The notes under the pieces: model-generated
The model's database searches: none
What the model saw: the letters and a program-made list of their open reading frames with translations, nothing else
What the model was told of the DNA's origin: nothing
From: Segatella copri
GTDB lineage: Bacteria; Bacteroidota; Bacteroidia; Bacteroidales; Bacteroidaceae
DNA length: 60,228 bases
Assembly: GCF_002224675.1 (NCBI RefSeq)
Contig: NZ_NMPZ01000024.1
Location: 1-60,228 of the forward strand
Reading direction: 5' to 3'
Made by a program: the position numbers and the translations under genes
Part shown: positions 25,125-36,271 of the stretch, piece by piece
How positions within the stretch are numbered: position 1 is the first letter of the stretch
How the letters are laid out: each line of letters opens with the position of its first letter

Positions 25125-27443
25125 ATGAACGTAATTACAAAAAGTGTTCAGTTGCCTGATGGAAGAACCATCACAATTGAGACCGGAAAAGTTGCAAAAC
25201 AGGCTGATGGTGCTGCGGTTCTCCGCATGGGTAACACAGTGCTTCTCGCAACTGTTTGTGCAGCAAAGGATGCAGTTCCGGGTACAGATTTCATGCCTTT
25301 GCAAGTAGATTACCGTGAGCAGTACAGTGCTGCTGGCCGTTTCCCTGGTGGTTTCACCAAGCGCGAAGGCAAGGCTAGCGACGAGGAGATCCTTACCTCT
25401 CGCCTTGTGGACCGTGCTTTGCGTCCACTTTTCCCTTCTAACTACCATGCAGAAGTTTACGTACAGGTAATGTTGCTCTCAGCCGATGGTGTTGACCAGC
25501 CAGATGCCCTTGCAGGTTTCGCTGCTTCAGCTGCCATGGCTTGTTCAGATATTCCTTTCGAGCACTACATCTCTGAGGTTCGTGTAGCTCGTATCAATGG
25601 TGAGTATGTTGTTAACCCTACATTCCAGCAGATGGAAGAGGCTGACATGGATATCATGGTTGGTGCTACCAAGGAGAACATCATGATGGTGGAAGGTGAG
25701 ATGAAGGAAGTTGCTGAGCAGGATCTGATCGGTGCCCTCAAGGCTGCTGCCGAGGCTATCAAGCCTATGTGTGAGCTCCAGTATGAGTTGGCTAAGGAGA
25801 AGGGTACTGACGTGAAGCGTGAGTATGATCATGAGATCAACGACGAGGAACTCCGTGAGCAGATCAAGTCTGAGCTTTACAAGCCTGCTTATGATATCAA
25901 CCACCAGGCTTTGGAGAAACATGCTCGTCAGGATGCTTTCGACAAGGTTTTGGCTGACTTCCTTGAGAAGTATGACGCAGCTCATACCGATCTCTCTGAG
26001 GAAGACCTGGAGGAGAAGCACGCTGAGGCTACCCGCTACTATGATGACGTAATGCGCGATGCTATGCGTCGTTGCATCCTCGATGAGGGCTTGCGTCTTG
26101 ATGGTCGTGCTACTACAGATATCCGCCCTATCTGGTGCGAGGTGTCTCCACTCCCAATGCCTCACGGAAGCGCTATCTTCCAGCGTGGTGAGACTATGTC
26201 TCTCTCTACATGTACTCTTGGTACAAAGATGGATGAGAAGCTTATCGACGGTGTGCTCGAGAAGAGCTACCAGCGCTTCCTCCTTCACTATAACTTCCCT
26301 CCATTCTCTACAGGTGAAGCTAAGGCTCAGCGCGGCGTAGGCCGTCGTGAGATTGGTCACGGTCACTTGGCATGGCGTGGTTTGAAGGGTCAGATTCCTG
26401 CAGACTTCCCTTACACCGTACGTTTGGTAAGTCAGATCCTGGAGTCTAACGGTTCTTCTTCTATGGCTACTGTTTGTGCCGGTACTCTCGCCCTGATGGA
26501 TGCAGGTGTTCCTATGAAGAAGCCAGTTTCTGGTATCGCTATGGGGCTTATCAAGAACCCAGGTGAGGACAAGTACGCTATCCTCAGTGATATCCTCGGT
26601 GATGAGGACCACTTGGGTGATATGGACTTCAAGACCACAGGTACCCGCGATGGTTTGACCGCTACACAGATGGATATCAAGTGCGACGGTTTGAGCTTCG
26701 AGATTCTCGAGGAGGCTTTGATGCAGGCTAAGGCTGGTCGTGAGCACATCCTCAACTGCATGATGGAGACAATCTCTGAGCCACGTGCTGAGATGAAGCC
26801 ACAGGTTCCACGTATTGTAGCATTCGATATTCCTAAGGAGTTCATCGGTGCTGTCATCGGCCCTGGTGGTAAGATTATCCAGCAGATGCAGGAGGATACT
26901 GGTGCTACTATCACTATCGAGGAGACTGATGGTAAGGGTCACGTACAGGTATCTGCTCCTAACAAGGATTCTATCGATGCTGCTTTGGCTAAGATCAAGG
27001 CTATCGTAGCTGTTCCTGAGGTTGGTGAGGTTTACGAGGGTACTGTTCGCTCTATCATGCCTTACGGTTGCTTCGTAGAGATTCTCCCAGGTAAGGATGG
27101 TTTGCTCCACATCTCTGAGATTGATTGGAAGCGTCTTGAGACAGTTGAAGAGGCTGGCATCAAGGAAGGCGACAAGATCAAGGTGAAGTTGATGGAGATT
27201 GATCCTAAGACTGGCAAGTACAAGCTCTCTCATCGTGTGTTGATGGAGAAGCCTGAGGGTTACGTAGAGCGTGAGCGTCGTCCACGTCCAGAGCGCGGTG
27301 AGCGTCGTGGTCGTCGTGATGATCGTCATGAGGGCCGTGGTGAGCGTCCAGCTCGTCAGCCACGTCGTTACGAGCATCGTAACGAGGAGCAGGCTCCTAA
27401 GGATTTCAACGATTCTTTGGATCATAACAATGATGTAGAATAA
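25125..27443 (+). CDS. pnp: Polyribonucleotide nucleotidyltransferase (PNPase)
   Basis: A 772-residue phosphorolytic 3'-5' exoribonuclease with two RNase PH domains, KH ([17 protein letters not shown]) and S1 ([20 protein letters not shown]) domains in order. It degrades mRNA and trims small RNAs. After S1 comes an unusual tail of about 65 residues, rich in Arg, Glu and Gly ([18 protein letters not shown]), longer and more basic than in many relatives; it may bind RNA or partners. Codon use is strongly biased, as in highly expressed genes. Followed by a strong terminator. Confidence 0.97.
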   Translation: MNVITKSVQLPDGRTITIETGKVAKQADGAAVLRMGNTVLLATVCAAKDAVPGTDFMPLQVDYREQYSAAGRFPGGFTKREGKASDEEILTSRLVDRALRPLFPSNYHAEVYVQVMLLSADGVDQPDALAGFAASAAMACSDIPFEHYISEVRVARINGEYVVNPTFQQMEEADMDIMVGATKENIMMVEGEMKEVAEQDLIGALKAAAEAIKPMCELQYELAKEKGTDVKREYDHEINDEELREQIKSELYKPAYDINHQALEKHARQDAFDKVLADFLEKYDAAHTDLSEEDLEEKHAEATRYYDDVMRDAMRRCILDEGLRLDGRATTDIRPIWCEVSPLPMPHGSAIFQRGETMSLSTCTLGTKMDEKLIDGVLEKSYQRFLLHYNFPPFSTGEAKAQRGVGRREIGHGHLAWRGLKGQIPADFPYTVRLVSQILESNGSSSMATVCAGTLALMDAGVPMKKPVSGIAMGLIKNPGEDKYAILSDILGDEDHLGDMDFKTTGTRDGLTATQMDIKCDGLSFEILEEALMQAKAGREHILNCMMETISEPRAEMKPQVPRIVAFDIPKEFIGAVIGPGGKIIQQMQEDTGATITIEETDGKGHVQVSAPNKDSIDAALAKIKAIVAVPEVGEVYEGTVRSIMPYGCFVEILPGKDGLLHISEIDWKRLETVEEAGIKEGDKIKVKLMEIDPKTGKYKLSHRVLMEKPEGYVERERRPRPERGERRGRRDDRHEGRGERPARQPRRYEHRNEEQAPKDFNDSLDHNNDVE

Positions 27444-27475
27444 TCCTAGTATTATATACATTAATAAATATAGAT

Positions 27476-27516
27476 GGGTGCATTTCGTCAAAAAAGCGGA
27501 ATGCACCCGTTTTTTT
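27476..27516 (+). terminator. Terminator of pnp
   Basis: GGGTGCATTTCG and CGGAATGCACCC form a strong stem followed by GTTTTTTT. Confidence 0.9.
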
Positions 27517-27539
27517 GTCAGAACCCTATGAAACTGTTT

Positions 27540-27613
27540 CCTTAAGGAAAAAAATAAATATCCTTAAGGAAAAAAATATTTTCCCTTAAGGAAAAAATAT
27601 ATTCTCCTTAAGT
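27540..27613. repeat. Four CCTTAAGG palindromes at exact 22-bp intervals
   Basis: CCTTAAGG starts at 27540, 27562 and 27584, and CCTTAAGT at 27606. The spacers are A/T runs (mostly AAAAAA then TAT). The exact period and the palindromic core suggest an array of protein-binding sites, or a tandem repeat. Confidence 0.85.
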
Positions 27614-27710
27614 ACACTTTTAATTGCAGAATTATATGTAAAAGATTCGTGATGAGTGTAAAGGGGGATAGCCTAAGAACATTGGGTGTAAACAGGGGGG
27701 ACTTTAAGAT

Positions 27711-27752
27711 GTCTAAAAACAATAAAGCCCTGCAAGTGAAAACTTGCAAGGC
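27711..27752 (-). terminator. Terminator of the tRNA-Asn pair
   Basis: On the minus strand GCCTTGCAAGT and ACTTGCAGGGC form a stem with loop TTTC, followed by TTTATTGTTTTT. Confidence 0.85.
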
Positions 27753-27762
27753 TTATGTAATG

Positions 27763-27836
27763 CGCTTCAAGATGGGCTTGAACCAACGACCCCCTGATTA
27801 ACAGTCAGGTGCTCTAACCAACTGAGCTATTGAAGC
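27763..27836 (-). tRNA. tRNA-Asn (anticodon GTT), copy 1
   Basis: A 74-nt cloverleaf: acceptor GCTTCAA / TTGAAGC, D-arm start TAGCTCAGTTGG, anticodon arm CCTGACTGTTAATCAGG (anticodon GTT), T-arm with GGTTCAAGCC, discriminator G. CCA is not encoded. Identical in sequence to the copy 124 bp away. Confidence 0.95.
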
Positions 27837-27886
27837 ATTTGGTTTGAAAAAGAACAGAGTTACAAGTAAAACCTGCGACTCTTTTG

Positions 27887-27960
27887 CGCTTCAAGATGGG
27901 CTTGAACCAACGACCCCCTGATTAACAGTCAGGTGCTCTAACCAACTGAGCTATTGAAGC
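27887..27960 (-). tRNA. tRNA-Asn (anticodon GTT), copy 2
   Basis: Identical to the copy at 27763-27836, on the same strand and upstream of it; probably one transcript ending at the hairpin at 27711-27752. Arose by tandem duplication (period 124 bp). Confidence 0.95.
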
Positions 27961-28133
27961 ATTTTGCATTGCGGAATGTTGCGTTCCTTATTTGCGTGTG
28001 CAAAAGTACTAACTTTTCTTCATTCAGCCAAATTTTTCGGCAACTTTTTTCTGTTTTTCCTTAAAAAAGTGCATTTTTCGGTGGTTTTCACTACTTTTTG
28101 CATCAATTATGGCAGTTTTCGAGAAGAAATGAG

Positions 28134-28141
28134 TACTTTTG
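28134..28141 (+). promoter_or_regulatory. Promoter -7 box for S41 protease gene
   Basis: TACTTTTG fits TAnnTTTG, about 31 bp before the chosen ATG at 28172, which would place the upstream in-frame ATG at 28139 before the transcript start. Confidence 0.6.
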
Positions 28142-28171
28142 TGGTCGAATAATCATATAACTAAGGTAAAC

Positions 28172-29836
28172 ATGAAAAAAGTATTGGTTTCATTGCTGAT
28201 GGCGCTCCTCGTGGTGCCATCTATTGCACAAACAGATAAAGATCACGACTTCAAGATGGCTAAGAATATGGATATCTTCAATGCCATCTATAAGAATCTT
28301 GACTTGATGTACGTTGATACGCTCGATGCCGAAGAGGTGGTGGGCAATGGCGTTAAGGCGATGTTGGGAAGCCTCGACCCTTATACTACCTACTATCCGG
28401 AGGAAAAAGTCAACGAACTGAAGAATATGCTCACCGGCAAATATGCTGGTGTGGGTGCTGTGGTGCGCTATAACTTCCAGTTGCAGCGTGTGTGTATCAG
28501 TGAACCTTATGCCAATATGCCTGCTGCAGAAGTGGGATTGAAGAAGGGTGATATCATCCTGAGTATCGATGACGAGGATATGACCAATAAGGAAGTGAGC
28601 TATGTAAGCGATCATCTTCGTGGAGAACCGGGTTCTTCCTTTATGTTGAAGGTAAAGCGACCAAGTACTGGTAAGATTCTGAAGGTAAAGGTAACTCGCC
28701 GTACTATCCAGATGCCTTTCCTGCCATATTACGGAATGATGGAAGGTGGTATCGGTTATATCAACTTCAATTCTTTCACCGATAATTGTGCCAAGGATGT
28801 GCGCCGTGCTTTCATCGACCTGAAGAAGCAGGGAGCCAAGGGACTCGTCTTCGACCTCAGAAGTAATGGCGGTGGTTCGGTGAGCGAGGCCGTGAGCATT
28901 GTCAATATGTTCTTGCCAAAGGGAAAGACTGTATTGAAAATGAAGGGTAGATTGCAACGTTCCAACAATGAATACAAGACTACGGTAGAACCTGTTGACT
29001 CTGTGATGCCGATGGTAGTTCTGGTGAGTGGAAACACAGCCAGTTCCAGCGAGATAATGAGCGGTAGTCTGCAGGACTATGACCGTGCTATTATATTAGG
29101 TACGCGCACGTATGGAAAAGGTCTGGTACAGACCACTATGGATTTGCCATACAATGGACAGATGAAACTTACTACAGCCAAGTATTACATTCCAAGTGGC
29201 AGATGCGTGCAGGCACTTAATTACAAGCATGCCAAAGGCGGCTATGTGGAGCATGTCCCAGATTCACTTACCAAGGTGTTCTATACTGCCGGTGGCAGAG
29301 AGGTGCGTGATGGAGGCGGTGTGAAGCCGGATGTAGAGGTGAAGCCGGATTCCTTGCCAAACATTGCTTTCTATCTCGCCGGTGCCCGCGACAGTAATGA
29401 GGTGATGCTCAACTACGAAGTGGATTATATCGCCAAACATCCTACTATCGCACCTGCCAAGGATTTTGCTTTGACAGATGCCGACTATGATGAGTTCAAG
29501 TCCCGCGTTCTGAAAGCGGATTTCAAGTACGACCGTGAGACCGAGAAATATCTCAAGGATTTGGAGAAACTCGCTAAGTTTGAAGGATATTACGAGGATG
29601 CAAAACCTGAGTTCGAGGCATTGAAAAAGAAGTTGAGTCACAATGTGGCAAAAGACTTGGATTTCAATAAAGACTACATCAAGCAGCTTTTGGAAAACGA
29701 CATCGTGGCAGCTTATTATTTCCAGGCTGGAGCCATCCAGAATTCCCTGCGTTACGACAAGCAGGTCAAGGCTGCTGTCAAGTTGTTAAATTCTCCGGAA
29801 GAATACGGAAAAATACTCCATCCTGTGAAGAAATAA
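28172..29836 (+). CDS. S41 family C-terminal processing protease
   Basis: A 554-residue exported protease (signal peptide MKKVLVSLLMALLVVPSIAQ, which fixes the start). It has an N-terminal helical part, a PDZ domain (AAEVGLKKGDIILSIDDEDM) and the S41 catalytic core: GLVFDLRSNGGGSVSEA, nucleophile Ser in SGNTASSSEIMSG and general-base Lys in TYGKGLVQTT. It cleaves unfolded or tagged proteins at the C-terminus in the periplasm. Typical long Bacteroidetes form with a helical C-terminal extension. Ends with a terminator hairpin. Confidence 0.94.
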   Translation: MKKVLVSLLMALLVVPSIAQTDKDHDFKMAKNMDIFNAIYKNLDLMYVDTLDAEEVVGNGVKAMLGSLDPYTTYYPEEKVNELKNMLTGKYAGVGAVVRYNFQLQRVCISEPYANMPAAEVGLKKGDIILSIDDEDMTNKEVSYVSDHLRGEPGSSFMLKVKRPSTGKILKVKVTRRTIQMPFLPYYGMMEGGIGYINFNSFTDNCAKDVRRAFIDLKKQGAKGLVFDLRSNGGGSVSEAVSIVNMFLPKGKTVLKMKGRLQRSNNEYKTTVEPVDSVMPMVVLVSGNTASSSEIMSGSLQDYDRAIILGTRTYGKGLVQTTMDLPYNGQMKLTTAKYYIPSGRCVQALNYKHAKGGYVEHVPDSLTKVFYTAGGREVRDGGGVKPDVEVKPDSLPNIAFYLAGARDSNEVMLNYEVDYIAKHPTIAPAKDFALTDADYDEFKSRVLKADFKYDRETEKYLKDLEKLAKFEGYYEDAKPEFEALKKKLSHNVAKDLDFNKDYIKQLLENDIVAAYYFQAGAIQNSLRYDKQVKAAVKLLNSPEEYGKILHPVKK

Positions 29837-29843
29837 CAACAAA

Positions 29844-29880
29844 AACCTGCACAATCGCCTAAAATTGCGCAGGTTATGAA
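29844..29880 (+). terminator. Terminator of S41 protease gene
   Basis: AACCTGCACAAT and ATTGCGCAGGTT form a stem just past the stop codon; only a weak T-run follows. Confidence 0.65.
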
Positions 29881-29897
29881 TAAAAAACAGAAAAATC

Positions 29898-29929
29898 TTT
29901 GGAGATTTTCAAAAATATTAGTAATTTTG
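29898..29929 (+). promoter_or_regulatory. Promoter of rimP-nusA-infB operon
   Basis: TTTG (29898-29901), 20 bp, TAATTTTG (29922-29929): a textbook Bacteroidales promoter about 60 bp before rimP. Confidence 0.8.
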
Positions 29930-29990
29930 CACACGTTCAGTGGAATGAGGGGCTCGCAAGAGTTCCTCATTTTATTTTAAATAGGTATAT

Positions 29991-30458
29991 ATGATAGATA
30001 AAAACGTCGTAAAAAAATTAGTTGATGAATGGCTCCAAGATCAGGAATATTTCTTGGTGGACATTGAAATCAGTCCAGACAATCGTATCGTAGTCGAGAT
30101 TGACCATGTAGATGGTGTATGGATTGAAGATTGTGTGGCTTTGAGTAGATATATCGAGGAACGATTGAGTCGTGATGACGAGGACTATGAGCTGGAAGTA
30201 GGTTCTGCTGGTCTGGGTCAACCATTCAAGGTTCCACAGCAGTATATCAACTTCATTGGCAAGGAGGTAGAGGTGCTCGATGCTGACGGTATCAAGGTAA
30301 AGGGTATCTTGAAGGCTGTGGATGGCAATGATTTCACAGTAGGCGTAGAAGAAAAAGTGAAGGTAGAGGGCAAGAAACATCCTGTAAAGCAGGAGGTTGA
30401 CCATGTTTACCAGATGGATAAAGTAAAATATACAAAATATATAATCAGTTTCAAATAA
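29991..30458 (+). CDS. rimP: Ribosome maturation factor RimP
   Basis: A 155-residue two-domain protein: N-domain with VDIEISPDNRIVVEIDHVDG and the conserved CVALSRYIEERL, then LEVGSAGLGQPFKVPQQY (the 'vsSPGldRpL' region, here changed to SAGLGQPF), and a C-terminal Sm-like domain. It assists 30S subunit maturation. It is first in the conserved rimP-nusA-infB operon, 3 bp before nusA. Confidence 0.95.
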   Translation: MIDKNVVKKLVDEWLQDQEYFLVDIEISPDNRIVVEIDHVDGVWIEDCVALSRYIEERLSRDDEDYELEVGSAGLGQPFKVPQQYINFIGKEVEVLDADGIKVKGILKAVDGNDFTVGVEEKVKVEGKKHPVKQEVDHVYQMDKVKYTKYIISFK

Positions 30459-30461
30459 GCT

Positions 30462-31724
30462 ATGGCTAAAAAAGAGCAAGAATTAACAGCGAGTATGATT
30501 GATACATTCCGCGAGTTTAAAGAAACCAAGAATATCGACCGTACAACATTGGTAAGTGTATTGGAGGAAAGCTTCCGCAATGTACTTGCCAGAATTTTCG
30601 GTAGTGATGAGAATTTCGATGTAATCGTAAACCCAGACAAGGGCGATTTCGAGATTTATCGTAACCGTGTCGTTGTTGCTGATGGTGAGGTAGAAGATGA
30701 GAACAAGGAGATTACGCTTACCGAAGCACGCAAGATTGAGCCTGACTATGAGGTAGGTGAGGATGTGAGCGAGAAGGTAGATTTCAATAAGTTCGGTCGC
30801 CGTGCTATCTTGACTCTTCGCCAGACTTTGGCTTCTAAGATTCTTGAGCTTGAGCACGACTCACTCTACAATAAGTATAAAGACCGTGTTGGACAGGTAA
30901 TCTCTGGTGAGGTTTATCAGGTATGGAAGCGCGAGGTTCTTATCGTTGATGACGAGAACAACGAGTTGATGTTGCCTAAGACGGAGCAGATTCCTGGCGA
31001 TATGTATCGTAAGGGCGAGACTGTACGTGCCGTCATCCTTCGTGTTGACAACGATAACAACAATCCTAAGATTATCTTGAGCCGTACAGCGCCAATCTTC
31101 CTGCAGCGCCTGTTGGAGGCTGAGGTTCCTGAGATTGCAGATGGCTTGGTTGCTATCCGTCGCATTGCCCGTCTCCCTGGCGAGCGTGCCAAGATTGCAG
31201 TAGAGAGCTTCGATGAGCGTATCGACCCAGTTGGAGCTTGTGTAGGTGTTAAGGGTAGCCGTGTTCACGGTATCGTTCGCGAGCTTTGCAACGAGAACCT
31301 CGACGTCATCAACTATAGCTCTAATACCAAGCTGTTTATCCAGCGTGCCTTGGCACCAGCCAATATTACGTCTGTGAATATCGACGAGGAGAACAAGAAG
31401 GCAGAGGTGTTCCTGAAGCCTGAGGAGGTTAGTCTGGCTATCGGCCGTGGCGGTATGAACATCAAGTTGGCTTCTATGTTGACAGAATATACCATCGATG
31501 TATTCCGTGAGGTAGATGAGAATGAGGCTGACGAGGATATCTACTTGGATGAATTCTCTGACGAGATTGACCAGTGGGTTATCGATGCTATCAAGGGTAT
31601 CGGTTATGACACAGCTAAGCAGGTGCTCAATGCACCACGTGATATGATCGTAGAGAAGGCTGACCTTGAGGAGGAAACCGTGGATAACGTACTCAAGGTA
31701 TTGAGAGCTGAATTCGAACAATAA
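30462..31724 (+). CDS. nusA: Transcription termination/antitermination factor NusA
   Basis: A 420-residue protein with NusA N-domain (residues 1-125), S1 domain (GQVISGEVYQVWKREVLIVD), and two KH domains (VGACVGVKGSRVHGIVREL; LAIGRGGMNIKLASML). It binds RNA polymerase and controls pausing and termination. The acidic repeats found at the C-terminus of the enterobacterial protein are absent, as usual for this length. Operon with rimP and infB. Confidence 0.97.
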   Translation: MAKKEQELTASMIDTFREFKETKNIDRTTLVSVLEESFRNVLARIFGSDENFDVIVNPDKGDFEIYRNRVVVADGEVEDENKEITLTEARKIEPDYEVGEDVSEKVDFNKFGRRAILTLRQTLASKILELEHDSLYNKYKDRVGQVISGEVYQVWKREVLIVDDENNELMLPKTEQIPGDMYRKGETVRAVILRVDNDNNNPKIILSRTAPIFLQRLLEAEVPEIADGLVAIRRIARLPGERAKIAVESFDERIDPVGACVGVKGSRVHGIVRELCNENLDVINYSSNTKLFIQRALAPANITSVNIDEENKKAEVFLKPEEVSLAIGRGGMNIKLASMLTEYTIDVFREVDENEADEDIYLDEFSDEIDQWVIDAIKGIGYDTAKQVLNAPRDMIVEKADLEEETVDNVLKVLRAEFEQ

Positions 31725-31788
31725 TTTCCCTAGCTGGCGAGTGCTTGCAGGGAATCTAACTTTAAAAATAGGAGAATAAAATAAATTT

Positions 31789-34683
31789 ATGAGCATCAGA
31801 TTAAATAAAGCACTACGTGAATTGAATATAGGACTTCAGACGGCAGTTGAATTCCTAGAAAAAAGAAAGGACCTGGGAGAGGTCAAGGCCGAACCGAGCT
31901 TCAAACTCAGCGACCAGCAATACAAGGCATTGAACGATGCCTTCAGTCAAGATAAGGAGGTTCGTGATCAGGCCGAGAAACTCATCACCAAGAAGGCCAA
32001 GGATAAGAAGCGTGCGCCTGAGCAGAAGGACCATCGTGCCGAAAGCTTATTGGAGTCGAGCAACCAGCAGCAGTATAAGCCGTTGGGTAAGATTGACTTG
32101 GATAGCATCGGAAAGGGTAAGTCTGTAGAGTCTGCTGCTAAAAAGTCGGAGGCACCGAAGCATGAGACTGCTGCCGTCAGTCATGCGCCAGTGAAAGATG
32201 CTCATCGTAATGAGCCAAAACATGACCAGAGATCTACCCATGGATCTCACCAAAAACAAGAGATGAAACAAGAGAATCAGCAAAAGTCACAGCAGCCAAA
32301 GATGAACGACTTTAAGGGTCAGAAGAATGCTGCACAAGGTAACAAGAATGTAGAGGCTCAGCAGCAGAATGCTGAGCAGAAGGCTGCTGACAACAGCCAG
32401 CCTTCTAGCGTGTTCACATTGAAGAGTGAGAAGAAATATACTTCAAATGAACCTAAGGTGTTGGGTAAGATTGATCTTTCTTCTCTCAATCAGAGCACTC
32501 GTCCTAAGAAGAAGTCTAAGGAGGAGCGTCGTAAGGAGCGTGAAGAGAAGTTGGCGCAGCAGCACAATGATCGCAAGAAGCGTGTTCGTATCAACAAGGA
32601 GCGTGTTGACATCAATGCCGAGGCTAAGAACAACAGTGCCGATGGTAATGGCCAGAATAAGGGCAACAATGGTGGCAACAACAAGAAGAATAGAAACAAG
32701 AATAGAAATAATAATAATAACAATAATAACAACCGCGGCAATAACAATAACAACCGTGGCAATCAGCGCCAGATTGAGGTGGACGACGAGGCTGTAGCAC
32801 GCCAGGTAAAGGAGACTCTCGCTCGCTTGACTAGCAAGAGCCAGAACAAGAAGGGTGCTAAGTACCGCAAGGAGAAGCGTGAGGCTGTTCAGGAAAAGTT
32901 GCAGGATCAGGCTCGTCAGGAGCAGAAGGAAAGCAAGACCCTGAAGCTCACTGAGTTCGTTACCGTTAGCGAGTTGGCTACGATGATGGACATCAGCGTT
33001 ACTCAGGTTATCTCTACCCTGATGGGTGTAGGTATCATGGTATCTATCAACCAGCGTCTGGATGCTGAAACCATCAACATGGTGGCTGAGGAGTTCGGTT
33101 TCAAGACCGAATACGTGAGTGCCGAGGTTCAGGAGGCAGTGAGCGAGGAAGAGGATGATGAGAACGACTTGGTTCCACGTGCTCCAATCGTAACCGTGAT
33201 GGGTCACGTTGACCACGGTAAGACCTCTTTGCTCGACTATATCCGCAATACCAATGTGATTGCCGGTGAGGCGGGTGGTATTACCCAGCATATCGGTGCT
33301 TACAGTGTGACTCTGAACAGTGGTCGCAAGGTAACCTTCCTGGATACTCCAGGTCACGAGGCGTTTACCGCCATGCGTGCCCGTGGTGCCCAGGCTACCG
33401 ATATCGCCATCATCATCATCGCAGCCGATGACTCCGTGATGCCTACTACCAAGGAGGCTATTGCTCATGCGCAGGCTGCCGGTGTGCCAATGGTATTCGC
33501 CATCAACAAGATTGATAAGCCAGGTGCCAACCCAGACCGTATCCGTGAGGACTTGGCTAACATGAACCTGCTCGTTGAGGAGTGGGGTGGTAAGTATCAG
33601 TGCCAGGAAATCAGTGCCAAGAAGGGTATCGGTGTTCACGATCTGCTCGACAAGGTGCTCCTCGAGGCTGATATGCTCGACTTGAAGGCTAACCCTAACC
33701 GTCGTGCAACAGGTACCATCATCGAGTCTTCTCTCGACAAGGGTCGTGGATATGTTTCTACCGTATTGGTTGCCAACGGTACCTTGAAGGTAGGCGATAT
33801 TGTTCTCGCAGGTACTTCTTGGGGTCGTGTCAAGGCGATGTTCAATGAGCGTAATGCCAATATCAAGTCAGCTGCTCCTGCAGAGCCAGCTATCATCCTC
33901 GGTTTGAATGGTGCGCCTACAGCAGGTGACCAGTTCCACGTAATCGAGACAGAGCAGGAGGCTCGTGAAATCGCCAACAAGCGTGAGCAGTTGCAGCGTG
34001 AACAGGGCTTGCGTACTCAGAAGCGCTTGACCTTGGGTGATATTTCTCACCGTATCGCACGTGGTGAGTTCCACGAGTTGAACGTCATCGTAAAGGGTGA
34101 TACCGACGGTTCTGTTGAGGCATTGAGCGACTCATTCATCAAGCTTTCTACTGAGAAGGTTCAGGTGAACGTAGTCAACAAGGCTGTGGGTCAGATTTCT
34201 GAGAACGACGTGATGCTGGCATCTGCTTCAGATGCAGTCATCGTTGGTTTCCAGGTTCGTCCATCTGCCGATGCTCGCAAGGCTGCCGACCGTGAGGGAG
34301 TTGAAATCAACACATACTCTATCATCTACGATGCTATCGACGATATCAAGAGTGCGATGGTAGGTATGCTCGACAAGGTGAAGAAGGAAATCGTTACCGG
34401 TCAGGTTGAGGTGAAGCAGACCTTCAAGATTTCCAAGGTGGGTACTATTGCCGGTGGTCTCGTTACCGAGGGTAAGGTACACGCTAAGGATAAGGCTCGC
34501 GTCATCCGTGACGGTATCGTGATCCGTACAGCAGAAATCGGTGCCTTGAAGCGTTACAAGGACGATGTCAAGGAGGTGGTTACCGGTATGGAGTGCGGTT
34601 TGAGCCTCGTCAACTACAACGATATCCAGGAAGGCGACGTTATCGAGACCTTCACAGAGATCGAGGTAGAGCAGAAGTTGTAA
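31789..34683 (+). CDS. infB: Translation initiation factor IF-2
   Basis: A 964-residue GTPase. N-terminal IF2N-like module ([20 protein letters not shown]), a long charged Gln/Lys/Asn-rich linker with an almost pure Asn stretch (residues about 284-325, encoded near 32640-32770), a second IF2N, then the G domain with [26 protein letters not shown] and NKIDKP, and domains II-IV. It brings initiator tRNA to the ribosome. The preceding 64-bp gap has a small hairpin (31727-31755). Confidence 0.97.
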   Translation: MSIRLNKALRELNIGLQTAVEFLEKRKDLGEVKAEPSFKLSDQQYKALNDAFSQDKEVRDQAEKLITKKAKDKKRAPEQKDHRAESLLESSNQQQYKPLGKIDLDSIGKGKSVESAAKKSEAPKHETAAVSHAPVKDAHRNEPKHDQRSTHGSHQKQEMKQENQQKSQQPKMNDFKGQKNAAQGNKNVEAQQQNAEQKAADNSQPSSVFTLKSEKKYTSNEPKVLGKIDLSSLNQSTRPKKKSKEERRKEREEKLAQQHNDRKKRVRINKERVDINAEAKNNSADGNGQNKGNNGGNNKKNRNKNRNNNNNNNNNRGNNNNNRGNQRQIEVDDEAVARQVKETLARLTSKSQNKKGAKYRKEKREAVQEKLQDQARQEQKESKTLKLTEFVTVSELATMMDISVTQVISTLMGVGIMVSINQRLDAETINMVAEEFGFKTEYVSAEVQEAVSEEEDDENDLVPRAPIVTVMGHVDHGKTSLLDYIRNTNVIAGEAGGITQHIGAYSVTLNSGRKVTFLDTPGHEAFTAMRARGAQATDIAIIIIAADDSVMPTTKEAIAHAQAAGVPMVFAINKIDKPGANPDRIREDLANMNLLVEEWGGKYQCQEISAKKGIGVHDLLDKVLLEADMLDLKANPNRRATGTIIESSLDKGRGYVSTVLVANGTLKVGDIVLAGTSWGRVKAMFNERNANIKSAAPAEPAIILGLNGAPTAGDQFHVIETEQEAREIANKREQLQREQGLRTQKRLTLGDISHRIARGEFHELNVIVKGDTDGSVEALSDSFIKLSTEKVQVNVVNKAVGQISENDVMLASASDAVIVGFQVRPSADARKAADREGVEINTYSIIYDAIDDIKSAMVGMLDKVKKEIVTGQVEVKQTFKISKVGTIAGGLVTEGKVHAKDKARVIRDGIVIRTAEIGALKRYKDDVKEVVTGMECGLSLVNYNDIQEGDVIETFTEIEVEQKL

Positions 34684-34776
34684 TATAGCATATATTATAT
34701 ATAATAAGGTAGGGATGAGTCCTCAGCGGCTTATCCCTATTTAGGGTTAAAATAACGAAAGGTTATTCTAAATAAA

Positions 34777-36228
34777 ATGGCAGAAATAGAGAAAGAACAG
34801 AATCAGGTTGTCAAGGATGTGATAGACCAGAAATATGAGTATGGTTTTACCACCGATGTACATACTGAAATCATAGAAAAGGGTCTCAACGAGGATGTTG
34901 TGCGCCTGATCTCGCAGAAGAAGGGAGAGCCAGACTGGATGCTCGAATTTCGTCTGAAAGCCTACAATTACTGGAAGACGCTCAAGGAGCCAAAGTGGGG
35001 ACACGTGCACGTGCCACCTATTGACTACCAGGAGATTTCATACTATGCCGATCCTTTGGCAAAGAAGCCGAAGAACAAGGAGATTGATCCTGAGCTGGAG
35101 AAGACATTCGATAAGCTCGGTATTCCTCTGGAGGAGCGCTTGGCATTGAGCGGTACCGCCGTAGATGCCATCATGGACTCTGTGTCGGTGAAGACTACCT
35201 TCAAGGAGAAACTCCGTGAGAAGGGCGTCATCTTCTGCAGTATCGGTGAGGCTGTGAAGGAGCATCCTGATTTGGTAAGAGAGTATCTGGGAACTGTGGT
35301 TCCTTATCGTGATAACTTCTATGCAGCCTTGAACAGTTGCGTATTCAGTGATGGCTCATTCGTTTATATTCCTAAGGGCGTACGCTGCCCTATGGAGTTG
35401 AGCAGTTACTTCCGCATCAATGCCCGTAATACCGGTCAGTTTGAGCGTACATTGATCATCGCCGATGATGATGCCTACGTTTCTTACCTGGAGGGATGTA
35501 CAGCGCCAATGCGTGATGAGAATCAGCTTCATGCGGCTATCGTAGAGATAATTGTCAAGGACAATGCTGAGGTGAAGTACTCTACCGTTCAGAACTGGTA
35601 TCCTGGTGATGAACATGGTAAGGGTGGCGTGCTGAATCTGGTAACCAAGCGAGGCGACTTGCGTGGTGTGAACTCTAAGTTGAGTTGGACTCAGGTAGAG
35701 ACGGGTTCTGCGATTACCTGGAAGTATCCTTCCTGCATCTTGCGTGGCGACAACTCTGTGGCTGAGTTCTACAGTGTGGCTGTTACCAACAACTATCAGG
35801 AGGCTGATACCGGTACCAAGATGATTCACATGGGTAAGAATACCAAGAGTACCATCATCTCTAAGGGTATTTCGGCAGGACATAGCCAGAATTCCTATCG
35901 TGGATTGGTTCGTGCTACATCCAATGCCGATAATGCCCGTAACTACAGTTCCTGCGACTCTTTGTTGCTGGGTAGCGATTGCGGAGCGCATACCTTCCCA
36001 TATATGGATGCTCATAACGACACAGCCGTGTTCGAACATGAAGCAACTACCTCGAAGATTTCAGAAGACCAGCTCTTCTATTGCAATCAGCGAGGCATTC
36101 CTACCGAGGAGGCTGTCGGCTTGATCGTAAACGGTTATGCCAAGGATGTGCTCAACAAGTTGCCTATGGAGTTTGCCGTAGAGGCACAGAAACTCCTGAG
36201 TGTTTCACTCGAAGGAACCGTAGGATAA
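34777..36228 (+). CDS. sufB: Fe-S cluster assembly protein SufB
   Basis: A 483-residue beta-helical scaffold protein. Recognised by [20 protein letters not shown], the block [20 protein letters not shown], and C-terminal [20 protein letters not shown]. With SufC and SufD it builds Fe-S clusters. First gene of the sufBCDS run, 93 bp after infB, with a weak stem (about 34709-34744) in the gap that might be a terminator. Confidence 0.96.
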   Translation: MAEIEKEQNQVVKDVIDQKYEYGFTTDVHTEIIEKGLNEDVVRLISQKKGEPDWMLEFRLKAYNYWKTLKEPKWGHVHVPPIDYQEISYYADPLAKKPKNKEIDPELEKTFDKLGIPLEERLALSGTAVDAIMDSVSVKTTFKEKLREKGVIFCSIGEAVKEHPDLVREYLGTVVPYRDNFYAALNSCVFSDGSFVYIPKGVRCPMELSSYFRINARNTGQFERTLIIADDDAYVSYLEGCTAPMRDENQLHAAIVEIIVKDNAEVKYSTVQNWYPGDEHGKGGVLNLVTKRGDLRGVNSKLSWTQVETGSAITWKYPSCILRGDNSVAEFYSVAVTNNYQEADTGTKMIHMGKNTKSTIISKGISAGHSQNSYRGLVRATSNADNARNYSSCDSLLLGSDCGAHTFPYMDAHNDTAVFEHEATTSKISEDQLFYCNQRGIPTEEAVGLIVNGYAKDVLNKLPMEFAVEAQKLLSVSLEGTVG

Positions 36229-36271
36229 TCATTATCATTCTCGATGAAATCGATAAAAATTGACTAAAATT

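Larger units (their letters stand above)
27444..28171. other. Region between pnp and S41 protease gene
   Basis: Contains the pnp terminator, a 22-bp-period CCTTAAGG array, two tandem tRNA-Asn genes with their terminator (all minus), and the promoter of the S41 protease gene. No protein gene is seen. Confidence 0.8.

Noticed and set aside
25545..27506. 653-codon open frame antisense to pnp
   Set aside because: It mirrors pnp almost exactly and arises from the strong codon bias of pnp; it has no family motifs.
32443..33639. 398-codon open frame antisense to infB
   Set aside because: Shadow of infB; composition is that of reversed codons, no start signal.
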